From Lachnoclostridium sp. UBA3320 (lineage in GTDB: Bacteria; Bacillota; Clostridia; Lachnospirales; Lachnospiraceae), in contig DESG01000081.1 of the NCBI GenBank assembly GCA_002361175.1, positions 1 through 19,947 on the forward strand: a DNA stretch of 19,947 nt. Reading direction: 5' to 3'. The first letter of the stretch is position 1. Each line of letters opens with the position of its first letter. The position numbers and the translations under genes are program-made. The notes under the pieces are model-generated. The model searched no databases. It was not told where the DNA came from and saw only the letters and a program-made list of their open reading frames with translations. Of this stretch, positions 1 through 6,732 are shown piece by piece.

Positions 1-13
1 AGTTCATTCATGA

Positions 14-47
14 CAATAGGTTTGCTGGCGAAGCCTGCAATCTATTG
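14..47. other. Imperfect hairpin at the left edge
   Basis: Three nested stems pair: CAATAG (14-19) with CTATTG (42-47), TTGC (22-25) with GCAA (37-40), and GGC (27-29) with GCC (33-35), around a GAA loop. It lies just past the stop codon of the minus-strand XRE gene. No run of T follows on the minus strand; on the plus strand the following bases are only moderately T-rich. It may be a weak or bidirectional terminator, or a repeat element. The sequence to the left is not visible, so its role is open. Confidence 0.5.
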
Positions 48-54
48 TTATATG

Positions 55-1119
55 TTATTTCTCTATTAACTTTTTATACTCAAAAATCAATTCTTTAAAT
101 TCATCATAATTTTGTAGAAAACTATAGTTGGAATTTTTCTCCATTTCAGACAGAATTACTGGCAACATTTGTTTTGGATTATACGCTTTTGAAATATTGT
201 AAAATAGTGGAGAACTGTTTATATTATACGGAATAAGCATTGCTGCAAGCATTTTTCGCAAAATAGAAATACATTCATCAACATTTTTTTCTGCGGTGGC
301 TATCATAAGGAGTGGTACAAATGAATTATATTCCCACAAACCAAAAAGTTTTGTCATTTGACTTGTCTTATTTGCAATAATTTTCGCAGTCTGCATTTTA
401 CCAGCTGACAATTCTATATCTATCATCTTATAAAGTAGCATTTGTATTTTATTAAGAGCTATAAGTAATGCATTCTGTAAATCTTTATTGGCTTCATCTA
501 TTCTTCCTTGGTGCTGATAGATAGAACTTTGTAGCATTTGTTTATCCGCCATGCTACTAATAATATCCTCTTTATCAGGCATTAAATCCAAAATTTCTTG
601 TGCTTTATCGTAATCACCCTTATTTATAAATCTGCTTACCATCATATAGTTTGCACTGTTACTAATCTTACTGTCATTACTATCAGCAAGATGAGTATAC
701 CATCTAACAATTATATCATCATATTTATGCATTTCATCTGGTGATAAATCAGATACGGTAAGCAAGCCATCAAGTTGCAATGTAAGGCAATGCAACAATA
801 ATTCATTATGTGGATATTCATGAATTTTTTGTTTTGCCATTTCAAAGCCTTCAGCAATTCCTTTTGTTTGTATAATGGTCGTAATTTCCTGACACAAAAT
901 TCCTATTTCTTGTTGTGATATGTCTTCTTGAAAACAGAACAAAGTATTTAAATCAACCTTTAATAAACGAGCTAAGGGCGGCAAAAGTGAAATATCTGGA
1001 CTGGTCAAGCCTTTTTCCCATTTACTGACTGCTGGTATAGATACATTAAGATATTCTGCCACTTGTTCTTGTGTTAATCCTAATTCTTTTCGCCTTTCTT
1101 GAATTACCAAATTCATCAT
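55..1119 (-). CDS. XRE-family transcriptional regulator with a long helical C-terminal region
   Basis: This is a DNA-binding regulator of the XRE (Cro/CI-like) family. With the start used here it has 354 residues. The N-terminal helix-turn-helix covers about residues 2-60, with the typical sequence LGLTQEQVAEYLNVS followed by AVSKWEKG. The remaining roughly 290 residues are predominantly helical, with alternating Leu/Ala and charged residues that suggest a TPR-like repeat array, as in regulators that sense peptides or partner proteins; this part is inference. The reading frame can be extended to a TTG at 1143, but the AGGAG at about 1131-1135 lies inside that extension and sits 11 bases before the double ATG (1119 and 1116), so I chose the first ATG. 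A good sigma-A promoter with inverted repeats lies just upstream, which suggests autoregulation. The ligand and targets cannot be told from the sequence. Confidence 0.85.
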   Translation of the reverse strand: MMNLVIQERRKELGLTQEQVAEYLNVSIPAVSKWEKGLTSPDISLLPPLARLLKVDLNTLFCFQEDISQQEIGILCQEITTIIQTKGIAEGFEMAKQKIHEYPHNELLLHCLTLQLDGLLTVSDLSPDEMHKYDDIIVRWYTHLADSNDSKISNSANYMMVSRFINKGDYDKAQEILDLMPDKEDIISSMADKQMLQSSIYQHQGRIDEANKDLQNALLIALNKIQMLLYKMIDIELSAGKMQTAKIIANKTSQMTKLFGLWEYNSFVPLLMIATAEKNVDECISILRKMLAAMLIPYNINSSPLFYNISKAYNPKQMLPVILSEMEKNSNYSFLQNYDEFKELIFEYKKLIEK

Positions 1120-1147
1120 TATAATAACATCTCCTAGTCTCAATAAT

Positions 1148-1161
1148 ACAAAAGCTTTTGT
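1148..1161. promoter_or_regulatory. 14-bp perfect palindrome at the XRE transcription start (candidate operator)
   Basis: ACAAAAGCTTTTGT is a perfect palindrome. It starts about 8 bases downstream of the -10 box of the XRE gene promoter, so it would cover roughly +1 to +15 of the transcript. That is a usual place for an autorepressor site. Its binding by the neighbouring XRE protein is inferred from position only. Confidence 0.45.
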
Positions 1162-1168
1162 TATATTA

Positions 1169-1197
1169 ATTGTACTATCCTATGTAGTGTTTGACAA
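1169..1197 (-). promoter_or_regulatory. Sigma-A promoter of the XRE regulator gene
   Basis: On the minus strand a -35 box TTGTCA (1192-1197) and a -10 box TACAAT (1169-1174) are separated by exactly 17 bases. Each box differs from consensus by one base. Transcription would begin near 1162, giving a leader of about 43 bases before the ATG at 1119. Confidence 0.75.
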
Positions 1198-1212
1198 TTA
1201 AATAATTGTTAA
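1191..1212. promoter_or_regulatory. Inverted repeat overlapping the -35 box of the XRE promoter
   Basis: TTGACAATTA (1191-1200) and TAATTGTTAA (1203-1212) are inverted copies with one mismatch, separated by two bases, and they overlap the -35 box. Two further inverted repeats lie upstream: TTTAACT/AGTTAAA (1228-1244, spacer 3) and ACTAT/ATAGT (1263-1274, spacer 2). In such AT-rich DNA some of this can be chance, but the cluster right at a promoter is suggestive of regulator binding. Confidence 0.35.
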
Positions 1213-1337
1213 TTTCTAAATGACTTTTTTAACTATAAGTTAAATTTAAAAGACTACAACTGACTATAAATAGTGACAAGCCTAATATTTATAAAAAGGT
1301 AACGGCTTATGCAAGATAACAGTAAAATTTCTATTTG

Positions 1338-1898
1338 TTAGTATCTGCCGTAATAGATTTTTTTTGCTTTGGATGTCCACTTTCTTATAAATTCTGTCTT
1401 TGCATCTGTGTAAGCCTCTCTGTCATGCTCATATTCTTTCCAAAGCTTTAACTTCATCTTCTCATATTGGGCAGCAACATGAGCATGTTCAATAAGATAA
1501 TCCCGAAAATATAACTCATCGTTATCTCCAATATATCTTAAATGCAAATGAAAAACCTTATCAGCAAATCCATATTCCGTATATCCTTTATTGAAGGAAA
1601 TTCTATTATTACTCTGGCTCATGCAAATATAGCTTTTATCTACTAATAAATTTTTGATATTTGACAAGTTACATCCTCTTGGAACTTCTACAAGAATATC
1701 AATAATAGGTTTTGCCCATATAGAACGAATAGCTGTACTTCCTATATGGTTTATTCTCACTGTTTGATTAAATAGTGGTCTTAATAAAGCTTCTTCCTCT
1801 GTATACCAATCTTTCCAGAAATTTTTATGTTCTGTCAAGAAGATAGGAAACAGTTGCCATAATTCTTCCAAACTCATTTCTGATAATTTTTTACCCAT
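1338..1898 (-). CDS. GrpB family (UPF0157) protein, nucleotidyltransferase-like
   Basis: This 186-residue protein belongs to the GrpB/UPF0157 family, which has a nucleotidyltransferase-like fold; its biochemical role is not firmly known. The family signature is visible: RINHIGSTAIRSIWAKPIIDILV-type sequence at about residues 48-70, with HIGST at 51-55 and the conserved KPIID around 63-67. Length fits the family (about 170-190). The gene starts 29 bases after the uvrA stop on the same strand and may be read through from uvrA. The bases before the ATG at 1898 contain only a weak GAG-type ribosome binding site, so expression may be low. The name GrpB does not mean the GrpE chaperone partner. The 194-base gap on its 3' side has no clear terminator. 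Confidence 0.85.
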   Translation of the reverse strand: MGKKLSEMSLEELWQLFPIFLTEHKNFWKDWYTEEEALLRPLFNQTVRINHIGSTAIRSIWAKPIIDILVEVPRGCNLSNIKNLLVDKSYICMSQSNNRISFNKGYTEYGFADKVFHLHLRYIGDNDELYFRDYLIEHAHVAAQYEKMKLKLWKEYEHDREAYTDAKTEFIRKWTSKAKKIYYGRY

Positions 1899-1927
1899 TT
1901 TTTAATTATTACATCTCATTTTTCCAA

Positions 1928-4783
1928 TCAGTTTACTATATTCTTTTCCAACATTTTCTTTATATAATGCCCTGTGTACGACTTTTTAATCTTTGCTACT
2001 TCTTCTGGTGTCCCTGTGGCAATTACTGTTCCACCATTTTCGCCGCCTTCAGGTCCTAAGTCTATTATATAGTCCGCTGTCTTTATAACATCGAGGTTAT
2101 GTTCAATAACAATTACAGTATTGCCCCCTTCAGTAAGTCTTCTTAATATATCTACAAGTTTATGGACATCAGCAAAATGAAGCCCCGTTGTAGGCTCATC
2201 AAGAATATAGACAGTCTTTCCTGTACTTCTTCTGCTAAGTTCTGTTGCAAGCTTTACACGCTGCGCCTCTCCGCCTGACAGTGTAGTAGAAGGCTGTCCA
2301 AGCTTGATATATGAAAGTCCTACATCATATAATGTCTTCATTTTATTGAGTATACTTGGAATATTTTCAAAAAAAGTTACTGCTTCTTCAACAGTCATAT
2401 CAAGTACATCATATATACTTTTGCCTTTATATTTTACATCGAGAGTTTCCCTGTTATACCTCTTTCCTCGGCATACTTCGCATGGTACATAGACATCTGG
2501 CAAAAAATTCATTTCTATTTTAATAATTCCATCACCTCTACACGCTTCACATCTTCCACCTTTGACGTTAAAGCTGAATCTGCCTTTTTTATACCCCTTC
2601 ATTTTAGCGTCAGGAGTAGAGGCAAATATATCTCTTATCATGTCAAATACACCTGTATATGTTGCAGGGTTTGAACGTGGTGTCCTGCCTATAGGCGATT
2701 GGTCTATATTTATAACTTTGTCAAGCTTTTCTATTCCTTCTACACTTTTACATAAACCTGGTATACATCTTGCATGGTTAAGTTTTTTGGCAAGGTATTT
2801 ATACAATATCTCATTGACAAGAGAGCTTTTGCCAGAACCTGAAACCCCTGTAACACAAGTCATAACACCTATAGGAAATGACACTTCTATATTTTTAAGG
2901 TTGTTTTCTTTCGCACCCTTTACGGTTATAAAACCTACAGGCTTTCTTCTCTCTTGTGGCACAGGAATGCTTTTTTTACCACTAAGATAAGCACCAGTAA
3001 TTGAATCAGGCGTATTCATTATGTCTTGTGCCGTTCCTTTAGCTATTACTTCTCCACCATGCGCACCAGCCCCAGGACCTATATCAACTATATAATCAGC
3101 AGCAAACATCGTGTCCTCGTCATGCTCCACAACTATAAGTGTATTGCCAAGGTCTTTAAGCTTATTAAGGGTTTTAAGCAGCTTGTCATTGTCACGCTGG
3201 TGCAGACCGATACTTGGTTCATCAAGTATATATGCCACGCCTACAAGTCCAGAACCAATCTGCGTAGCAAGGCGTATGCGCTGTGCTTCTCCACCTGAAA
3301 GACTTGCTGTATAACGTGATAAAGAAAGGTATTCAAGTCCAACATCCATTAAAAAGCGTACCCTTGAACGTATCTCTTTAAGCACCACCTTGCCAATTTG
3401 TAACTGTTTTTCACTAAGCGGCAGATTTTCAAGAAAAGCCATAAGGTCACATATTGACATCTCTGTCACTTCTGCGATGTTCTTATCCGCTATTGTAACG
3501 GCAAGTGCTTCTTTTTTAAGCCTTTTTCCGCCACATGATTTACATGGAGTTATGCGCATAAATGTTTCGTATTCTCTTTTAGATGTATCAGAAGCAGTTT
3601 CCCTATATCTGCGTTCAACATTTTTAATAACACCCTCAAATGCAACATCATATACACCTTCACCACGCTGTCCTTTATAGTGAACTTTTACTTCTTTTCC
3701 ATTAGTTCCATGCATTATCATATCCTGAATGTCTTTTGGAAGTTCATTATATGGCGTATTTAAATCAAACCCATATGCATCTGCAAGTGCATCTAAAAGA
3801 CACCTTGAAAAGCTTGTCTTATCAGTTACAGACTGCCATCCATTGACAACAAGAGCACCCTCAGCAATACTTAAAGATGGATTGGGAAGTATAAGCTCTT
3901 CGTCAAACTCCATTTTATAACCTATACCATGGCATACTTCACATGCGCCAAAGGGGTTATTAAATGAAAATATTCTTGGTTCAATCTCATCAATGCTTAT
4001 GCCACAGTCTGCACATGAAAAGCTCTGACTGAAATTAATCTGCCTTTCACCAGGTATATCAACTATAAGAAGACCATCTGACAGGCGCATTACGCTTTCT
4101 ATTGAATCCGTAAGCCTTTTTTCAATGCCTTCACGCACTATTAACCTGTCAACCATTATTTCAATATTGTGTTTTTTATTCTTATCAAGGACAATATCCT
4201 CTGAAAGGTCATATACATTGCCATCAGCAACAACCCTGACATAGCCACTTTTCCTTGCACTTTCAAAAACTTTAGTATGTTGTCCCTTCCTCCCTCTTAC
4301 AACAGGAGCTAAAAGCTGTATTTTCGTTCTTTCAGGCAGAGACATAACTTCATCTACTATCTGGTCAACAGTCTGCTTCTTAATCTCTTTGCCGCATTTA
4401 GGACAGTGAGGCACGCCAACTCTTGCATAAAGCAGCCTAAAATAATCATAAATCTCTGTCACTGTACCAACCGTAGAGCGTGGATTTTTGTTAGTGGACT
4501 TTTGGTCAATGGATATCGCAGGGGGAAGCCCTTCAATGCTTTCAACACTTGGCTTTTCCATAAGACCAAGAAACTGTCTTGCATAAGAGGACAAAGATTC
4601 CATATACCTTCTCTGACCTTCTGCATATATAGTATCAAAGGCAAGTGATGATTTGCCAGAACCGCTAAGCCCTGTAAGTACAACAAAACTGTCACGTGGA
4701 ATATCTATATCTATGCTTTTAAGATTGTGCTCAGATGCCTTTCTTATCTTAATATATTTTATAACCTCGTCATGTTTAGCCAT
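1928..4783 (-). CDS. uvrA: Excinuclease ABC subunit A (UvrA)
   Basis: UvrA recognises bulky DNA lesions in nucleotide excision repair and loads UvrB. It is an ABC-type ATPase with two nucleotide-binding sites and zinc modules. In this 951-residue protein the first Walker A is at 38-46 (GLSGSGKSS) and the second at 646-654. The ABC signatures LSGGEA stand at 495-500 and 835-840, and the Walker B/DEP motifs at about 519-523 and 860-864. Cysteines C257/C260/C281/C284 and C745/C748/C768/C771 form the two CXXC zinc modules; an extra C127/C130 pair is also usual. No uvrB is adjacent. The ATG at 4783 is the only sensible start because an in-frame TAA lies nine bases before it. The nearest purine-rich site (AAAGGA) is about 14 bases from the ATG, longer than normal. 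A LexA-like box sits at its promoter. Confidence 0.98.
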   Translation of the reverse strand: MAKHDEVIKYIKIRKASEHNLKSIDIDIPRDSFVVLTGLSGSGKSSLAFDTIYAEGQRRYMESLSSYARQFLGLMEKPSVESIEGLPPAISIDQKSTNKNPRSTVGTVTEIYDYFRLLYARVGVPHCPKCGKEIKKQTVDQIVDEVMSLPERTKIQLLAPVVRGRKGQHTKVFESARKSGYVRVVADGNVYDLSEDIVLDKNKKHNIEIMVDRLIVREGIEKRLTDSIESVMRLSDGLLIVDIPGERQINFSQSFSCADCGISIDEIEPRIFSFNNPFGACEVCHGIGYKMEFDEELILPNPSLSIAEGALVVNGWQSVTDKTSFSRCLLDALADAYGFDLNTPYNELPKDIQDMIMHGTNGKEVKVHYKGQRGEGVYDVAFEGVIKNVERRYRETASDTSKREYETFMRITPCKSCGGKRLKKEALAVTIADKNIAEVTEMSICDLMAFLENLPLSEKQLQIGKVVLKEIRSRVRFLMDVGLEYLSLSRYTASLSGGEAQRIRLATQIGSGLVGVAYILDEPSIGLHQRDNDKLLKTLNKLKDLGNTLIVVEHDEDTMFAADYIVDIGPGAGAHGGEVIAKGTAQDIMNTPDSITGAYLSGKKSIPVPQERRKPVGFITVKGAKENNLKNIEVSFPIGVMTCVTGVSGSGKSSLVNEILYKYLAKKLNHARCIPGLCKSVEGIEKLDKVINIDQSPIGRTPRSNPATYTGVFDMIRDIFASTPDAKMKGYKKGRFSFNVKGGRCEACRGDGIIKIEMNFLPDVYVPCEVCRGKRYNRETLDVKYKGKSIYDVLDMTVEEAVTFFENIPSILNKMKTLYDVGLSYIKLGQPSTTLSGGEAQRVKLATELSRRSTGKTVYILDEPTTGLHFADVHKLVDILRRLTEGGNTVIVIEHNLDVIKTADYIIDLGPEGGENGGTVIATGTPEEVAKIKKSYTGHYIKKMLEKNIVN

Positions 4784-4821
4784 ATCTGTTTACAACATCC
4801 TTTCGTTTCATGAATATAAAT

Positions 4822-4850
4822 AGGATATCACGAACCAGTTTCCATTGCAA
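4822..4850 (-). promoter_or_regulatory. Probable sigma-A promoter of uvrA
   Basis: On the minus strand a -35 box TTGCAA (4845-4850) and a -10 box TATCCT (4822-4827) are 17 bases apart. The -10 is imperfect. It directs transcription to uvrA with a leader of roughly 30 bases. The LexA-like box abuts the -35, which supports this assignment. Confidence 0.5.
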
Positions 4851-4863
4851 GTACATATGTTCG
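4850..4863. promoter_or_regulatory. LexA/DinR-type SOS box before uvrA
   Basis: On the minus strand the sequence CGAACATATGTACT matches the Firmicute LexA consensus (CGAAC, four bases, GTTCG) at 12 of 14 positions; the first half-site CGAAC and the ATAT centre are exact. It touches the -35 box of the uvrA promoter, where LexA binding would block RNA polymerase. A second, closely spaced pair of half-sites, CGAAC and GTTTC with a two-base gap, is at 4831-4842 within the promoter spacer; its spacing is not that of a LexA site. uvrA is a standard member of the SOS regulon in Bacillus. Confidence 0.7.
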
Positions 4864-4896
4864 TTTTTTTGCAATCGCTTTTCAAGTTCTAAACTA

Positions 4897-4925
4897 TTGA
4901 CACTATATTTCACAAATGATATATT
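4897..4925 (+). promoter_or_regulatory. Sigma-A promoter of the kinase module
   Basis: TTGACA (4897-4902), a 17-base spacer, and TATATT (4920-4925) give a near-consensus sigma-A promoter. Transcription would start near 4932, leaving about 40 bases before the ATG at 4971, which is preceded by AGGTG five bases away. Confidence 0.75.
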
Positions 4926-4970
4926 ACATTTTATAGTAAAAAAATCATCATGTATGTGGCAGGTGTTTAA

Positions 4971-5768
4971 ATGTATGGTAATAATATAGGTGTACTCAAT
5001 GACTGGCACTTTAAAGAAAAAATTTTTGTAAGTCGAAGCAATAAGATATTGAATAATTCATCTTCAAAAGGAAATCAATGTAAATGGTATATTGATAACA
5101 GATTTATAAAGCTTGATACTTGGAAGTGGTACGAAAGCATAAGCGAAGTTTTGGTTAGTCTTTTGATGCAATATTCTGATGTTAAATATTACGTGAAATA
5201 TTATTTTTGCAAAATATATGAGAATACTGAATTTATTGGAAATGGATGTTATTCTGAAAATTTTCTACAAGATGGTGAGAGTGATATAACATTTAGTCGT
5301 TTGCTAAAAAACTATGGAATAGATATTGGTGCAATTTCCTATGAAGATACAAGAGACTGTATTTCAGAAATTATTGGATTTGACATAAAAGGTTATATGG
5401 ATAGGTGCTTGTGTATAGATGCTATAACATTTAATGAAGACAGGCATTTGAATAATCTATCCGTAATCAAGACTAAGAATGGTTATAGAGAAGCTCCTGT
5501 GTATGATAATGGTTTGTCATGTTTGTCTGATATATTTTCATATCCTTTAGATGTTCCATTAATTGATAATCTAAAAAAAGTTTATGCCATGCCCTTTGAT
5601 ACCAGTTTTATCAAGCAGTTAGAGGGAAAATTTATGAAACCTATCTATATCAATGTTATGAAATTTTTTAATAACATCACACCAATGTGTAAAGAAGAAG
5701 AGCGTGCTTTATCTGTAATTAAAGAAGGATTAGAAAGGACAAAAGGGTTAGCATGGGAAGAGTTTTAA
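4971..5768 (+). CDS. HipA/CtkA-like kinase-fold protein
   Basis: This 265-residue protein shows the catalytic signatures of the HipA-like kinase family. The catalytic loop FNEDRHLNN is at 154-162, with D157 as likely catalytic base and N162 as metal ligand. The second metal-binding segment APVYDNGLS is at 175-183, with D179. Near the N-terminus a Ser/Gly-containing stretch (S30-S32, G34, N35, Q36) followed by W39 and FIK (45-47, K47) fits an ATP-binding glycine-rich loop and phosphate-contacting lysine. It lacks the full N-terminal domain of E. coli HipA (about 440 residues) and is closer in size to the compact CtkA type. No helix-turn-helix antitoxin gene is adjacent. It overlaps the next gene by 16 bases and has its own strong promoter. 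It is AT-rich and on the strand opposite to its neighbours, which suggests an acquired module. The substrate is unknown, and a toxin role is inference only. Confidence 0.75.
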   Translation: MYGNNIGVLNDWHFKEKIFVSRSNKILNNSSSKGNQCKWYIDNRFIKLDTWKWYESISEVLVSLLMQYSDVKYYVKYYFCKIYENTEFIGNGCYSENFLQDGESDITFSRLLKNYGIDIGAISYEDTRDCISEIIGFDIKGYMDRCLCIDAITFNEDRHLNNLSVIKTKNGYREAPVYDNGLSCLSDIFSYPLDVPLIDNLKKVYAMPFDTSFIKQLEGKFMKPIYINVMKFFNNITPMCKEEERALSVIKEGLERTKGLAWEEF

Positions 5769-6124
5769 AATTTGAGTACTGGTATGGCGACAAATTGTGT
5801 ACTAGTGTTTTTGTTGATTATGGAAAACAATCCATAGAAATAAAAAATTTTACAGATGATATAATTTTGCAGGCTTTTGGAAGAAGAAAGGTAGTTATTG
5901 AGACTATAGATGAATTTTTCAGGGAAAGGGTTTTTCCTGAAACAAGAGTAGATTGTAAAAAGCTGCTGGCACAATTTGGATTTAAGAATTATGATGCTGA
6001 AAGTATAGCGAGAAAAACACATGGTATATTATTTAGTGATATATTTTGGCTTAGGTTTGATGATGAATGTTTGAACTGGAATGATATCAAAAAATTCAGG
6101 AAAGAAGAGGGCTTTTGCTATTAA
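5753..6124 (+). CDS. Small partner protein of the HipA-like kinase, unknown function
   Basis: A 123-residue acidic/aromatic protein of unknown function. It begins inside the end of the kinase gene (16-base overlap, different frame), with AAAGGG five bases before its ATG, so the two are translated together. The N-terminal half looks like beta strands (residues about 5-32, ending in IEIKNFTDD). The second half is mainly helical and contains FPETR (61-65) and RKTHG followed by FWLRF (about 87-102), then LNWNDI (108-112). I recall similar small proteins paired with HipA-like genes in other Clostridia, but cannot verify that here. It has no helix-turn-helix, signal peptide or membrane segment. It could be an antitoxin or regulator, a kinase substrate, or a split accessory domain analogous in role to HipS of HipBST, though I see no clear sequence match to HipS. 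Confidence 0.7.
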   Translation: MGRVLKFEYWYGDKLCTSVFVDYGKQSIEIKNFTDDIILQAFGRRKVVIETIDEFFRERVFPETRVDCKKLLAQFGFKNYDAESIARKTHGILFSDIFWLRFDDECLNWNDIKKFRKEEGFCY

Positions 6125-6146
6125 AAGTGAAATATTGTAATTATAC

Positions 6147-6171
6147 ACTGGCACATCTAAAGTGTGCCAGT
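6147..6171. terminator. Hairpin between convergent kinase module and purE
   Basis: ACTGGCACA (6147-6155) and TGTGCCAGT (6163-6171) make a perfect 9-bp stem with a 7-base loop. It lies 22 bases after the stop of the kinase partner gene and 21 bases from the purE stop on the other strand, where a bidirectional terminator is expected. Neither side has a strong T run, so efficiency is uncertain. Confidence 0.6.
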
Positions 6172-6192
6172 CTAGTTACCTCTCTGAAACTT

Positions 6193-6705
6193 TTACATCT
6201 GTTTTAAATACGCTTCATACCCAACTTTACTTAATTTTGTATCTTTTGCAACTACTTGATTTTTAAGGTTGTTTTTATAATCTGCAAGTTTTTCTCTAAG
6301 TTCCCTATCTGATATAGACAACATCTTAGCTGCAAGAATTGCAGCGTTAGCTGCACCATCTATCGCTACTGTAGCGACAGGAATACCTGATGGCATCTGT
6401 ACTATAGAATACAGTGAGTCTACCCCACCCAGTGCCTTTGTATGGATAGGCACACCAATTACAGGAAGGTTAAACATTGCAGCACACATTCCTGGAAGAT
6501 GCGCTGCTCCTCCTGCACCTGCAATTATAACTTCTATTCCTCTATCCTCCGCTGATTTTGCGTATTCTACAAATATATCTGGCTCTCTGTGTGCAGAAAT
6601 TACTTTCATTTCATACTCAATGCCAAAATCATCAAGCATCTTTGCTGCCTTACTCATTATAGGAAGGTCTGAATCGCTACCCATTAATATACTTACTTTA
6701 GACAT
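6193..6705 (-). CDS. purE: N5-carboxyaminoimidazole ribonucleotide mutase (PurE)
   Basis: PurE converts N5-CAIR to CAIR in the de novo purine pathway, in the cytoplasm. The 170-residue length is typical for class I PurE. Motifs are clear: GSDSDLP at 9-15 (phosphate/substrate binding), SAHREP at 37-42 with the catalytic H39, GAGGAAHLPGM at 63-73, and QMPSGIPVATV at 103-113. An ATG at 6705 is preceded by GAGG seven to eight bases away. It follows hemW by 27 bases on the same strand and seems to be the last gene of the gpr-spoIIP-lepA-hemW run. No other purine gene is visible nearby; in many genomes purE heads a pur operon, so its isolation here is slightly unusual. Confidence 0.97.
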   Translation of the reverse strand: MSKVSILMGSDSDLPIMSKAAKMLDDFGIEYEMKVISAHREPDIFVEYAKSAEDRGIEVIIAGAGGAAHLPGMCAAMFNLPVIGVPIHTKALGGVDSLYSIVQMPSGIPVATVAIDGAANAAILAAKMLSISDRELREKLADYKNNLKNQVVAKDTKLSKVGYEAYLKQM

Positions 6706-6732
6706 ATTTTTCCCTCATTTCTATTGTATATT

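Noticed and set aside
55..1119. XRE regulator as the HipB-like antitoxin of the kinase
   Set aside because: It lies beyond uvrA and grpB-like genes, about 3.8 kb away and on the other strand, and is far longer than HipB.
1144..1337. Riboswitch or small RNA in the gap between the XRE and GrpB genes
   Set aside because: The repeats are short and AT-rich and fit operator sites at the promoter; no known riboswitch core is visible.
4776..5009. 77-codon minus-strand frame between the kinase start and uvrA, as a gene
   Set aside because: It overlaps two good promoters and the LexA box, has no ribosome binding site at its start, and overlaps the start of the kinase gene. A remnant of a former upstream gene cannot be excluded but is not supported.
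4971..6124. Calling the kinase module a HipBST toxin-antitoxin system
   Set aside because: No HipB-like helix-turn-helix gene is adjacent, the small protein is downstream rather than upstream of the kinase, and it does not visibly match HipS.
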